Positions 1 to 7,810 are shown, counted from the first letter of the stretch. The stretch is DNA of 17,298 nt from Acetobacteraceae bacterium (GCA_030039695.1 JASHVB010000905.1:1-17298), one strand, 5' to 3'. Notes: a model not told the origin generated them from the letters alone. A program made the numbers and translations.

Positions 1-25
1 CGAGTCGCGTGGGGGAGACATCCGC

Positions 26-1570
26 ATGACACTCAATCTCACCATCCCGCAAACCGTGCACACCGACTTCTCGCCGCGGATCACGGTGATCGGCGTCGGC
101 GGCGGCGGGACCAACGCTGTGGATAATATGATCACGCTCGGACTGCAGGGGGTGGAATTCGTCGTCGCGAACACCGACGCACAGCAGTTGATGCACAGCC
201 GCGCCGACCGACGTATCCAGCTTGGCCCGCATATCACGCAGGGACTCGGTGCCGGCGCCAAGCCGGAAGTCGGTCGTGCCGCGGCGGAGGAGGCATCGGA
301 TGAGCTTTACCGCCATCTGGACGGCGCGCACATGGTATTCATCACCGCCGGCATGGGTGGTGGCACCGGCACAGGCGCGGCGCCGGTGATCGCTCGCATG
401 GCACGCGAACGGAACATCCTGACCGTCGGTGTCGTGACCAAGCCGTTTGGTTTTGAAGGGGTACGCCGGGCCCGCTGCGCCGATCAGGGCATCGACGAGC
501 TACAGCAGTACGTCGACACGCTGATCGTCATTCCCAATCAGAACCTTTTCCGTATGGCAAACGAACGTACCACCTGGAAGGATGCGTTCAAGATGGCGGA
601 TCAGGTCCTCTATATGGGCGTGCGCAGCGTCACCGACCTGATGATGACGCCAGGCTTGGTGAACCTCGACTTCGCTGACATCCGCACCGTCATGGTTGAG
701 ATGGGCAAGGCGATGATGGGCACCGGTGAGGCCGAGGGCGAGAACCGTGCCATCCGTGCCGCCGAAGCCGCGATCAGCAATCCGCTACTGGAAGACACCT
801 CGATGGCCGGTGCGCGCGGCCTGCTGATCAACATCACCGGCGGCGAGGACCTGACCCTGTTCGAAGTCGACCAGGCAGCGAACCGCATCCGCGAGGAAGT
901 CGACGAAGAAGCCAACATCATCTTCGGTTCGGCGATCGACGAGGGCTTGACGGGCCGCATCCGCGTGTCCGTTGTCGCAACTGGCATCGACACGCCGCGC
1001 GCTGTCGAGGGGCGGCCGAAGCTGGTCGCCGTTGGCGGTGGTGCGATGCCGATGCCACAGCCGATCCACGTGCCGACGCAGGGGCCAACGCAGATGCCGG
1101 CGAGCGCGCAGCCGAGCGTTTCGCCGATCATGAACGCCTCGCCACTTCGGCAGCACCAGACGGCATCGGCATCGGCCGTTGCCGAAGTGGCTGAGGCGGA
1201 GACCGACGCTTCGCCCGTCGAAGCGCGGACATCCGCGCCTCATGTCGTGCCGCATCGCGCGCCGCCGCAAGCTGCTCCGCAACAACAGGCATCGCGCGGG
1301 TTGTTCAATGACACACCACGTCCGGCGACCGTGTCACCGGCTGCGACACCGATGGCCGAACCGCTCCGCCCGTGGTTAAGCACTGTCAAGAATGCGTTCC
1401 GCCGTCACCACACGGCTGCTGCCGCGCCGCCGGAAGCGGCGCCGGCACGCGTCGATCCTGTGGTGCGTATGGATCATCGTCCGACGCAGCCTGCCGCGAC
1501 TGTACAGGTGATGCAGAACGAGGAAGCGACGCTGGACATTCCTGCGTTCTTGCGCCGGCAGTCCTCGTAG
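26..1570 (+). CDS. ftsZ: Cell division protein FtsZ (probable second copy)
   Basis: FtsZ is the tubulin-like GTPase that polymerises at mid-cell into the Z ring and recruits the division machinery. The 514-aa product carries the nucleotide-binding glycine-rich loop near residues 24-29 (GVGGGG), the tubulin signature [10 protein letters not shown] at 111-120, the NQNLFR segment at 171-176, and the catalytic T7 loop NLDFADI at 213-219, so GTPase activity should be intact. The core ends near residue 335. A Pro/Ala/Gln-rich linker of about 165 residues follows, ending in the conserved peptide [11 protein letters not shown] that normally binds FtsA and other partners. A purine-rich GGGGGAGA precedes the ATG by about 9 nt. 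It is somewhat shorter than the ~590-aa dcw-cluster FtsZ of rhizobia. No lpxC follows and no division gene is visible, which suggests a paralog outside the dcw cluster; what precedes it is not visible. Confidence 0.96.
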   Translation: MTLNLTIPQTVHTDFSPRITVIGVGGGGTNAVDNMITLGLQGVEFVVANTDAQQLMHSRADRRIQLGPHITQGLGAGAKPEVGRAAAEEASDELYRHLDGAHMVFITAGMGGGTGTGAAPVIARMARERNILTVGVVTKPFGFEGVRRARCADQGIDELQQYVDTLIVIPNQNLFRMANERTTWKDAFKMADQVLYMGVRSVTDLMMTPGLVNLDFADIRTVMVEMGKAMMGTGEAEGENRAIRAAEAAISNPLLEDTSMAGARGLLINITGGEDLTLFEVDQAANRIREEVDEEANIIFGSAIDEGLTGRIRVSVVATGIDTPRAVEGRPKLVAVGGGAMPMPQPIHVPTQGPTQMPASAQPSVSPIMNASPLRQHQTASASAVAEVAEAETDASPVEARTSAPHVVPHRAPPQAAPQQQASRGLFNDTPRPATVSPAATPMAEPLRPWLSTVKNAFRRHHTAAAAPPEAAPARVDPVVRMDHRPTQPAATVQVMQNEEATLDIPAFLRRQSS

Positions 1571-1728
1571 ACTGATTGCGAGACCGCTGCGCTGAAGCAA
1601 ACAAGGAGATCTCCCTCCCTTCGAGAGAGAGGCTGGTGGGTGGAGGCAGTCGCGACGGATGCAGTCACGCCCCTCCTCTGCTCCTCCGCAGGAGGCGCTG
1701 GTACTTTCACCCTGAATTGGCGGGTCGC

Positions 1729-1848
1729 TCACGTTTTGTGCCCTCCATCGTCGGCCATGTATATGTAGTCTACTACTGCGGCACCGACGGTGCCGCCGAT
1801 TATCAGGCCGACGAAAAGGCCAATCCAGAACACGAGCCGCACCGTCAC
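1729..1848 (-). CDS. Small single-span membrane protein, unknown
   Basis: This 39-codon ORF starts at a GTG that overlaps the TGA stop of the upstream ORF as GTGA, the usual geometry of translationally coupled bacterial genes. The product is one hydrophobic helix (about residues 3-27, including FWIGLFVGLIIGG and a GxxxG-like pattern) followed by a short charged tail ending DDGGHKT. This would be a bitopic inner-membrane microprotein with the tail most likely outside or at the interface. Its codons are GC-rich in third position. It is too short for any family call and I do not recognise it. The main alternative is a chance hydrophobic ORF; the overlap and the membrane-protein composition argue for a real gene, but only moderately. 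Confidence 0.42.
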   Translation of the reverse strand: MTVRLVFWIGLFVGLIIGGTVGAAVVDYIYMADDGGHKT

Positions 1849-2453
1849 CAGGGCTGACTGACTACCCGGTTGCCGAGCTTCCAGCGCGAGCGGGTGCAAC
1901 GCGCTTCGCGGTAGATCATTGGATTGTCGCCCATCATCTTGCGGTCCCGCGCGCCGAGTTGCCGCCGACGGGTGTGCGTCGGTTCTCGATCGTAGATCAT
2001 CGCCGGCAAGCTATCCGGCGCCTGGCATCGGCCACCGGCTGACAACTGGAACATGCCCCGGGTCCCCTGGACGATCGTCGCGTGGTTCACTTTCCCCTCC
2101 CAGGCCGTGCAGGCCGGATCATGTTTGCGGATGCCGGGTGCCGGACCGTGCGTCCATTGAGGGCGCATGCGGGCGCATTTAGGATCCTTGCGCGCGCTGG
2201 CCTGAACTGAGACGTAGACGAAGCAGCCGAAGCAGCACTCGCCCTTGGGCCAATCTCCCGGGGGGCCGGCGTGGCCTCGGCGCGCGGTCGGAAACCGCTG
2301 CGGCTGCAGCTCCATGAGGTCAAACTGCGCCGTCACCGGCCGCAATGGCGGCACAGGGTGGCGCGGATGAACCCCCCGCATGTTGATGAGAGTGGGCGAT
2401 GCACTGAACATCGGTGGCGATGGACCTGTGTTGCCCGTTTGCGACGACGGCAC
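1845..2453 (-). CDS. Unrecognised protein, about 202 aa
   Basis: An open frame on the minus strand runs from upstream of 2453 to a TGA at 1845-1847. I choose the GTG at 2453 because a strong Shine-Dalgarno-like GGAAGGGAGG sits a few bases before it; a TTG at 2480 is the other candidate. The codons are clearly GC-biased in the third position along most of the frame, which supports coding. The protein is basic and Pro/Arg-rich, with a CCFGCF cluster (about residue 74) and further cysteines that could bind metal, and a C-terminal half rich in Tyr, Arg and Met (for example NPMIYREARC). There is no signal peptide or membrane span. I know no family for it. It lies 78 nt downstream of the AraC-type gene on the same strand and overlaps the small membrane ORF at 1848, so the three may be co-transcribed. 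Confidence 0.4.
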   Translation of the reverse strand: MPSSQTGNTGPSPPMFSASPTLINMRGVHPRHPVPPLRPVTAQFDLMELQPQRFPTARRGHAGPPGDWPKGECCFGCFVYVSVQASARKDPKCARMRPQWTHGPAPGIRKHDPACTAWEGKVNHATIVQGTRGMFQLSAGGRCQAPDSLPAMIYDREPTHTRRRQLGARDRKMMGDNPMIYREARCTRSRWKLGNRVVSQPW

Positions 2454-2531
2454 GGCGCCTCCCTTCCGTCTGATGCACAACTCAAAGCCGGGTTGCGAAG
2501 CCCGCCAGATACCCGGGTGAGTCCCGGTCGG

Positions 2532-3536
2532 CTATGCTCGTTCGGCAAGATGCCAGGGCGAGGCGCTTTTTTTTAATTCTTCAGGCGAGCGCTGTAATGT
2601 AACAGAGGGTGTCTCTCCGAACAGCGCCCGATACGTCACCGCGAAGCGGCCCAGCTCGCCAAAGCCGTGATCATTGGCGACCGCGGCGACCGTCACCGTC
2701 CGCGGATCAGCCGCTCGCAAGGCTCGCCGCGCCATCTGCATGCGCCGGAGCCGTAAATACCGGATCGGACTCATGCCGATCTGCTCATAGCAATAGTGAC
2801 GCAGGCTGCGCTCCGGTGCTCCCGTGGCCTTGCACAATTCCTGCACGTAGAGCGGCCGGTCGTGATTTGCTTCCAAGAATTGTTCTAGACGATTCATGAT
2901 GACCCGGTCGCGGTGACGGGCATGCCCGACGGCCTCGCCGCCGCTGATACACGAGACCAGGGCGTGCATGATCACCTGGTTCATCGCCCGTACTACCTCG
3001 GGATGCAGCGCGGAGCTGCCGTCAGGTTTGATGTGCTCGAGGGCTTTTTCGTGCAGCTCGAGCAGTCGCCACCAGACCACGGGCGGAGGCGTGAGGCAAT
3101 AAGTGGATGACGGGGGTTGCACGACATGGCCGATCAGCCCAGCGGTGACGGCGGCCATTTCCTCATTGGGCAGCCACAAAGTGCCCCATTCGCAACCCGC
3201 TGCCAGTCGATTGTGAGTTTCGTCACCATCGCTGAGGATGATGACATCCGCTGGTGAAACCTCCATACCGTTGATGTATGAATTGGCTCTCGGCACGGGA
3301 TAAATTCCGAACACAATGCCGTAGCCCCCGGTCCTGTTCTGACCCCGGCCGACGCGGGGCAGTACCTCCTTGGTACGGGAGAGGCGCAGCCCCTGAAGGT
3401 TGATGAATTCGAAGTCGGCATGAAACGCGCCGCGCGCGGTGGGGAGGGCGCTCACCTGTGAGTGGGGTGCAAAGTTCGCACCGAAGGCCTCCGGGTCATT
3501 GAAGCTCAGGGCGGCGCCAAATCCCAGGTCGGTCAT
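2532..3536 (-). CDS. AraC-family transcriptional regulator
   Basis: This is a DNA-binding transcription factor of 334 aa, a normal length for an AraC/XylS regulator. Residues ~1-205 form an effector or dimerisation region of the kind found in AraC proteins that carry an N-terminal beta-barrel. Residues ~218-320 are the double helix-turn-helix domain: the first HTH lies around QELCKATGAPERSLRHYCYE and the conserved second-HTH region around VAAVANDHGFGELGRFAVTY, followed by the typical ALFGETPS. The ATG at 3536 is preceded by TGAGGGGG as ribosome binding site, and a GC hairpin (3550-3567) lies just upstream in the leader. Near its 3' end the gene contains a run of eight A (TTTTTTTT on the plus strand). 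Its inducer is unknown. It might control the two ORFs downstream on its own strand, or a lost neighbour in the degraded region to its right. Confidence 0.92.
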   Translation of the reverse strand: MTDLGFGAALSFNDPEAFGANFAPHSQVSALPTARGAFHADFEFINLQGLRLSRTKEVLPRVGRGQNRTGGYGIVFGIYPVPRANSYINGMEVSPADVIILSDGDETHNRLAAGCEWGTLWLPNEEMAAVTAGLIGHVVQPPSSTYCLTPPPVVWWRLLELHEKALEHIKPDGSSALHPEVVRAMNQVIMHALVSCISGGEAVGHARHRDRVIMNRLEQFLEANHDRPLYVQELCKATGAPERSLRHYCYEQIGMSPIRYLRLRRMQMARRALRAADPRTVTVAAVANDHGFGELGRFAVTYRALFGETPSVTLQRSPEELKKSASPWHLAERA

Positions 3537-3549
3537 GACCCCCTCAAAA

Positions 3550-3567
3550 GGTCGGGGGCACCCGACC
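3550..3567. promoter_or_regulatory. Hairpin / inverted repeat in the AraC-gene leader
   Basis: GGTCGGG and CCCGACC form perfect 7-bp arms around a 4-nt loop, 14 nt before the AraC-family start codon and directly next to its ribosome binding site. It could be an operator bound by the regulator itself, or an RNA hairpin affecting translation. A second, weaker pair, CTGTC (3578-3582) and GACAG (3592-3596), flanks an AT-rich 9-nt centre further upstream, which is also operator-like. The function is inferred from position only. Confidence 0.35.
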
Positions 3568-3612
3568 CGGGTTCACTCTGTCTATCATATTGACAGATCG
3601 TCCCATTCACCA

Positions 3613-3640
3613 GCCCCTTTCGCCGGGCCCCTTTCGCCGG
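3613..3640. repeat. Tandem duplication of a 14-bp unit
   Basis: Two perfect adjacent copies of GCCCCTTTCGCCGG occupy 3613-3626 and 3627-3640, just upstream of the truncated XRE-like ORF. It looks like a local replication slippage product in a non-coding spacer. Confidence 0.8.
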
Positions 3641-3674
3641 GCCATGCGAAAGACCCAACTGGGGGCGGGAAAGA

Positions 3675-3881
3675 ATGCGCAGTTTGCAACATGCGGGGCA
3701 GTTGGCGGCATGGCGCACTATTGTCGGTGCCCGGATGCGCGAGGTGCAGGAGTACCGGGGGCTGACGCTGGACCTGCTGAACGAGGTCTGCCAGACCAAG
3801 TTCTCCCGCTCCGCCTACAGCAAGTGGGAGGCTGGCGCGCGGAGCTTGCCCGACGATTTCGCGACCCGCTTCTCGGTCTAA
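3675..3881 (+). pseudogene. Truncated XRE-type HTH regulator
   Basis: This short ORF (68 aa) resembles the start of a Cro/C1 (XRE) helix-turn-helix DNA-binding protein: residues ~18-60 read GARMREVQEYRGLTL, then a helix, then SRSAYSKWEAGARSLPD, which matches the usual R-x-x-R-x-x-R-G-L-T... S-x-x-W-E-x-G-x-R pattern of that fold. A GGAAAG lies before the ATG. The frame stops at 3879-3881, immediately after DDFATRFSV, where a full-length protein of this kind would continue into the end of the HTH domain and usually a further domain. It is therefore either a mini-regulator or, more likely, a broken gene. The similarity is to the fold, not to a named protein. It sits in a region with other gene ruins. 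Confidence 0.45.
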
Positions 3882-3892
3882 TCGACGCCCGT

Positions 3893-4156
3893 TCACGAAC
3901 GCACCAAGCAACAGCACAGGCAGTGCCAGCCCGCCCGGTCGGCAAAGGTTAATTGCTCGGTCTGCGGGCGGACCTGCTGAGAGTGATGAAACTGCGCCGC
4001 GGCCTCTGTCCAATAGGGGCTGAGAAGAATCACTTCGTGTAGCGCATCCTGGGCACGTATCCGCGCTTCGGTGGGCAGGGCGAGTGCGCGCGCCATAGCC
4101 TCCCACATCAGACCGGCCGCGCTGATCGTGGTTCGCTCACGCTCGCCCCAATGCAA
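3893..4156 (-). CDS. Unrecognised ORF, possibly a gene fragment
   Basis: The 87-codon minus-strand ORF has a protein-like middle (about residues 17-75), including MWEAMARALALPTEAR and HEVILLSPYW, with alternating helical segments and GC-rich third positions. I do not recognise the family. The listed start is a TTG; the first ~11 codons overlap sequence that on the plus strand is part of the decayed oxidoreductase gene, so a start at the internal ATG near residue 17 or an outright truncated 5' end is as likely. The C-terminal end, WHCLCCCLVRS, is odd and may run past a former frame. It is treated as a possible fragment of a once longer gene. Confidence 0.3.
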   Translation of the reverse strand: MHWGERERTTISAAGLMWEAMARALALPTEARIRAQDALHEVILLSPYWTEAAAQFHHSQQVRPQTEQLTFADRAGWHCLCCCLVRS

Positions 4157-4870
4157 CTCCCGTCGTCCTTATCAGCGCCGGTGTCGGCGTCACGCTTTCG
4201 TTGGCGATGTTGCATGGTGCGGCTGCTACAACGCCGGGGCGTCTCGGCCGGTTTGGTCGCTCCATTCAGCCCGCGATCGGGCGCCCCATTCGTTTGCGAA
4301 GGAGGCGGACGGTCTGCTCGTTGCGCTGCGTACGTCCCATCGCCGCGCGATCTACAGTCGGCCTGCACCGGGAGGCAGGCTCGGCCAGGAACTCGATCGA
4401 CCGGGCCATCTTTCGCGCGGGCTGCCCCACGAGCTTGGGATTCCCCAAGACGCTGGTTTCTATCTGTGTGGTCCGTCCCGCTTCCCCGAAGATTTCCAGA
4501 AAGGCCTTGCGGCATGGGGCATCCCCTGGCCCAGGGTCCACGCCGAAATGTTCGGGCCCGCGTCACTTCGTGCGCCGGGCATCTCCAGCGTCGCCGCGGC
4601 CTTACCCTCATCGTCCTGACGGCCCCGTGGCGACGGCCCCATTGTGACGCTCTTGCGAAGCAGCCTCGCCGTGCCACGGGACTCCCGCTCTGGCAGCCTG
4701 CTTGAATTGGCGGAAGCGTGTTCCGTTCCCGTGCGTTGGGTCTGCCGATCAGGCATATGCCACAACTGCGAAAGTGGCTTGATTGAAGGCGAGCTCGCCT
4801 CTGCGCCAGAGCCGTTGGACATGAAAGCCGACGGCAATGCGCTGATCTGTTGCTCAACGCCCAAAAACCC
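4124..4870 (+). pseudogene. Decayed flavin/NAD(P)H reductase with C-terminal 2Fe-2S ferredoxin domain
   Basis: This is the ruined 3' half of a gene of the COG1018 type (often MOSC + FAD/NAD-binding + ferredoxin), which passes electrons from NAD(P)H through flavin to a 2Fe-2S cluster. The homologous text moves through three frames: about 4124-4150 reads DRGSLTLAP, about 4156-4240 reads VVLISAGVGVTLSLAMLHG (the NAD-binding start), and from ~4245 a third frame reads WSLHSARD, then FYLCGPSRFPEDFQKGLAAW and HAEMFGP. A TGA at 4617-4619 interrupts this last frame in the linker. The ferredoxin domain follows in the same frame, with SLLELAEAC, the cluster ligands CRSGICHNC (C-x4-C-x2-C) and the fourth cysteine in LICC near 4850. 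At least two frameshifts plus a stop make a working protein very unlikely. The MOSC and most of the FAD-binding part are missing upstream. The ferredoxin piece could be read from a GTG at 4644, but no ribosome binding site is seen. Confidence 0.8.
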
Positions 4871-5224
4871 CTTCGAGCGAGCCCAGAAAAGCCTCGCGGG
4901 AAGATCACGGCGCCGTTATTCGACCGCGGCTCGGAAGAGTGTCTCGCGGAAAGTGAGTATACTTTTCGGTCCCGACCAACCTAAAATGAAACCCCGCCGG
5001 CCGGTACCAGACGACACTGTGGTCACCCGATTTAGGCCAAGCGGGCCGCGCGCGGTGGACGGCCGTGTCAGCGCGATTGCTGACACTGGGAGTTCATGCT
5101 CTCCAAAGCTTTGACAGCAGACTACGGAGTCCGCACGAGAACGCTGGATCCGCATAAACAACATGACAGGCCGCGTTGTCGCAAACCCAAGCCAGGACCC
5201 GCAACACGATTTAGGAGAATCCCA
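4871..5224. other. Gene-free stretch before the carbonic anhydrase gene
   Basis: About 350 bases with no convincing gene. ORFs on both strands cross it, but their translations are low-complexity and match nothing I know. The stretch contains the inverted repeat at 5065-5086 and must hold the promoter for the carbonic anhydrase/transketolase pair. A TTGACA occurs near 5106-5111 without a good -10 partner at standard spacing. Confidence 0.5.
5065..5086. promoter_or_regulatory. Perfect inverted repeat upstream of the carbonic anhydrase gene
   Basis: GTGTCAGC and GCTGACAC form perfect 8-bp arms around a 6-nt centre, GCGATT, about 140 nt before the carbonic anhydrase start. There is no T-run after it, so an operator for a dimeric regulator fits better than a terminator. 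No regulator can be assigned. Confidence 0.4.
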
Positions 5225-5737
5225 GTGAGCTTGATCGAACACGCAATTGCGGCAAGCCGCAAGACAGCAAAGCACCATGATCCTTCGCTGGCAAACAAGC
5301 CAGCTCCGAAGATTGCGATCCTCACTTGTATGGACCCCCGCCTGAACGAACTTCTCGAATGGCTAGACATCAAACCCGCCGATGCGGATGTGATTCGGAA
5401 CGTCGGAACAGCAGCAACAGAAGATGTTGTAAGGTCTCTGATGTTTTCAATTCACGTTCTCGGCGTGCGAGAGATTATGATTGTTGGGCACACGGGCTGC
5501 GGAATGGAACTGTTTTCGGAAGAAGAGTTCGAAAACCACCTCCACACACAATGCGGCGTGTGGGCGGTAGCTCCCGATAAATTCCACTTCTATTCCGACG
5601 TGAATCTGGCAACACAAAAGCAGGTACTGAAGCTCAGGTCGCACCCGTGGATTCCTTCGAAGGTGGCAATTCGCGGATTTGTTGTCGATTTGGCGACTGG
5701 CGAACTACGGGAAGTAACGCCGAATGACGCCAGATAA
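5225..5737 (+). CDS. Beta-class carbonic anhydrase
   Basis: This zinc enzyme of the cytoplasm interconverts CO2 and bicarbonate. The 170-aa product has the complete beta-class signature: zinc ligand Cys35 and the Asp37/Arg39 dyad in CMDPRL, and zinc ligands His89 and Cys92 in GHTGCGM. Spacing and length fit the short beta-CA subgroup typified by Mycobacterium tuberculosis Rv1284 rather than the ~220-aa Can/CynT type. I choose the GTG at 5225 because an AGGAGA lies 6 nt upstream and residue numbering then fits the family; the open frame extends further upstream without homology. The gene is followed 87 nt later by the transketolase gene on the same strand with no evident terminator, so co-transcription is likely. 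Codon use here is noticeably less GC-rich than in the neighbouring efflux and oxidase operons. Confidence 0.93.
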   Translation: MSLIEHAIAASRKTAKHHDPSLANKPAPKIAILTCMDPRLNELLEWLDIKPADADVIRNVGTAATEDVVRSLMFSIHVLGVREIMIVGHTGCGMELFSEEEFENHLHTQCGVWAVAPDKFHFYSDVNLATQKQVLKLRSHPWIPSKVAIRGFVVDLATGELREVTPNDAR

Positions 5738-5824
5738 TCGACTGACTGCGTGGAAATTCGCCAGATGAGGTGCCGCGCGCTCCGCAGAAATGACTAGGTC
5801 GCTTCAACTCGAGGGAGGGGTCTT

Positions 5825-7696
5825 ATGACTGCTACTAACGCGATCAAGCCATCCGCAGCAACAATCGAGGTCATAAGACAAAAAGCAAGGCGATTGAGCA
5901 TTCTCTCGATGATGTCGACGACTGCGGCTGGTTCCGGACATCCGACATCCTGCATGTCCGCAGCAGAGCTGGTGGCCGGAACGTTTTTCTACGCGATGAA
6001 GTTTGATCCGAAAGACCCTAACTCGTCGGACGGCGATCGTTTCGTTCTCTCTAAAGGCCATGCCGCGCCGGTCCTTTACGCTGCGCTGGCTGAGGCAGGT
6101 GTTTTCCCCGAGTCGCGTCTGATGACGTTGCGCGAATTTTCAAGCGAACTCGAAGGCCATCCGACACCGCGTATCCCCGGTGTCGACGCCGCGACAGGTT
6201 CGCTTGGCCAGGGATTATCTGTCGGTTCGGGACTCGCGATCGGCGCGCGCATCGATAATAGTCCAACGCGCGTCTACGTGTTGATGGGTGACGGCGAAAT
6301 GGCTGAGGGACAAGTGTGGGAGGCGGCAGCATTCGCCGCCCATTACAAACTGGATAACCTCACGGTTCTAGCTGACGTCAATGCGTTGGGCCAAAGCGAG
6401 CCGACAATGTACCGGCACGACATGGAAGTCTACCGCAAGAAATTCGACTCGGAAGGCTGGGCAACAGAAATCATCGACGGCCACGACGTTGCTGCCGTGC
6501 TCGCCGCCCTCGATCACGCCAAGGCGACCAGTGGCCAGCCGCAGGCAATCCTCGCGCGGACGATTAAGGGCCATGGAGTGAGCTTCATCGCCGGCAAGGA
6601 GCATTGGCATGGCAGGGCGATTCCCAAGGATCAGCTCGCTGCCGCGATCAAGGAAATTGGGCCGGCAATCGACCTGCCCCCTGACCCCGGCAAGTCCTAT
6701 GCTCGGACGGCATTGCCTAAACCTCCGAATTTCCCGGTTCCTGCGCCGCCGGACTACGACCCTTCAAAGCCTGTTGCGACGCGCGAGGCCTACGGATTTG
6801 CCCTCAAGCGACTAGGCGCGGTGAATCCACACATCGTCGCTATTTCGGGCGACGTGAAGAACTCGACCTTCTCGGAAATATTTGGCGACACTTTCCCGGA
6901 TCATTTCTATCAGGGCTATATCGCCGAGCAGAATCTTGTGAGCACAGGCGTGGGACTCGCCGCACGCGGCAAGGTGCCTTTCCTTGATACCTTTGCGTGC
7001 TTCCTCGCCCGCGCCTATGACCAAGTCCGCATGGCGGCCATCAGCCGGAGCAACATCAACCTGTGCGGATCGCATTGCGGCGTTTCGATCGGCGAGGACG
7101 GTCCATCGCAGATGGCACTGGAGGATATCGCGATTTTTCGCGCTGTTCATTCCTCCGCCGTTCTTTACCCAAGCGATGCCATCTCTGCGGAGAGGCTTAC
7201 GGAGACCATGGTGGGGCGTGCAGGTATCAACTATCTGCGAACGTCCCGGCCGAAATTTCCCATCCTCTACTCGACGGGCGAGAAGTTCTCGATTCCTGGA
7301 TTCAAGGTGCTCCGACAGAGTTCGCAAGATAAAGTGACGGTGATCGGCGCGGGAGTCACTCTGCACGAGGCGCTGAAGGCTGCTGATCGTTTGAAAGCAG
7401 AGGGCACAGCCGTGCGGGTGATTGACCTTTATTGCGTCAAACCCATCGACGGAAAAGAGCTTGCCAAGGAGATTGCCGCCACAGGCGGTCGGCTCATCAC
7501 TGTGGAAGATCACTGGGCGGAAGGGGGAATAGGCGAGGCGGTCCTATCCGCCCTCGCCCAGGCCAACGTCACCCCTGCCAAGTCAAAGCTCATCGCGGTG
7601 CGGGAGATGCCGCACTCCGGCAAGCCGGATGAGCTCATTGACGCCTTCGGCATTTCGGCGAAACATATCGTGGAGGCGGTGCACGCAATTTCATAG
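5825..7696 (+). CDS. tkt: Transketolase (compact, animal-type)
   Basis: This thiamine-diphosphate enzyme moves two-carbon ketol units between sugar phosphates in the pentose phosphate and Calvin cycles. The 623-aa protein has the TPP-binding N-terminal domain (SGHPTS near 37-42, LSKGHAAP near 75-82, GDGEMAEG at 155-162 with the metal-binding Asn near 186), the pyrimidine-binding middle domain with catalytic Glu368 in YIAEQN, and the C-terminal transketolase domain (about 490-620) containing DLYCVKPIDGKEL and TVEDHWAEGGIG. Its length and many motifs match the human-type transketolase (also 623 aa) rather than the ~660-aa E. coli TktA type. A GAGGGAGGGG ribosome binding site precedes the ATG. 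It lies directly after the carbonic anhydrase gene; the pair may serve carbon metabolism, but no other Calvin-cycle gene is in the window. The family also contains split, DXS-like proteins; this one is a full fusion. Confidence 0.95.
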   Translation: MTATNAIKPSAATIEVIRQKARRLSILSMMSTTAAGSGHPTSCMSAAELVAGTFFYAMKFDPKDPNSSDGDRFVLSKGHAAPVLYAALAEAGVFPESRLMTLREFSSELEGHPTPRIPGVDAATGSLGQGLSVGSGLAIGARIDNSPTRVYVLMGDGEMAEGQVWEAAAFAAHYKLDNLTVLADVNALGQSEPTMYRHDMEVYRKKFDSEGWATEIIDGHDVAAVLAALDHAKATSGQPQAILARTIKGHGVSFIAGKEHWHGRAIPKDQLAAAIKEIGPAIDLPPDPGKSYARTALPKPPNFPVPAPPDYDPSKPVATREAYGFALKRLGAVNPHIVAISGDVKNSTFSEIFGDTFPDHFYQGYIAEQNLVSTGVGLAARGKVPFLDTFACFLARAYDQVRMAAISRSNINLCGSHCGVSIGEDGPSQMALEDIAIFRAVHSSAVLYPSDAISAERLTETMVGRAGINYLRTSRPKFPILYSTGEKFSIPGFKVLRQSSQDKVTVIGAGVTLHEALKAADRLKAEGTAVRVIDLYCVKPIDGKELAKEIAATGGRLITVEDHWAEGGIGEAVLSALAQANVTPAKSKLIAVREMPHSGKPDELIDAFGISAKHIVEAVHAIS

Positions 7697-7810
7697 CAAG
7701 CCTGGCAGAGCGCCTTCGACGAGGGCTCTCATAACGTGGCGACGAGCCGAGGCGCGTGGCTGGTCGCAATCACGTGCAAGGGCAGCTCTCAACGCGAGCG
7801 CCTGCCCGGA

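Noticed and set aside
610..1285. Two minus-strand ORFs inside ftsZ
   Set aside because: They are antisense to conserved FtsZ coding sequence, and their translations show no domain features.
1683..1700. CCTCC-GCA-GGAGG hairpin after ftsZ as terminator
   Set aside because: Only 5-bp perfect arms and no T-run on either strand.
3590..3613. TTGACA at 3590-3595 as a promoter for the XRE-like ORF
   Set aside because: No -10-like hexamer lies at suitable spacing; the downstream sequence is the GC-rich 14-bp tandem repeat.
4644..5114. Ferredoxin ORF as an independent gene
   Set aside because: It is the same frame as the reductase part before the TGA at 4617-4619, starts at a GTG without a ribosome binding site, and runs ~80 codons past the ferredoxin homology into unrelated sequence.
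5096..5224. N-terminal extension of the carbonic anhydrase
   Set aside because: The added residues have no family similarity, and the GTG at 5225 has a good ribosome binding site.
4916..5278. 120-aa minus-strand ORF before the carbonic anhydrase
   Set aside because: No recognisable protein features; it overlaps the start of the carbonic anhydrase gene and crosses the palindrome at 5065-5086.
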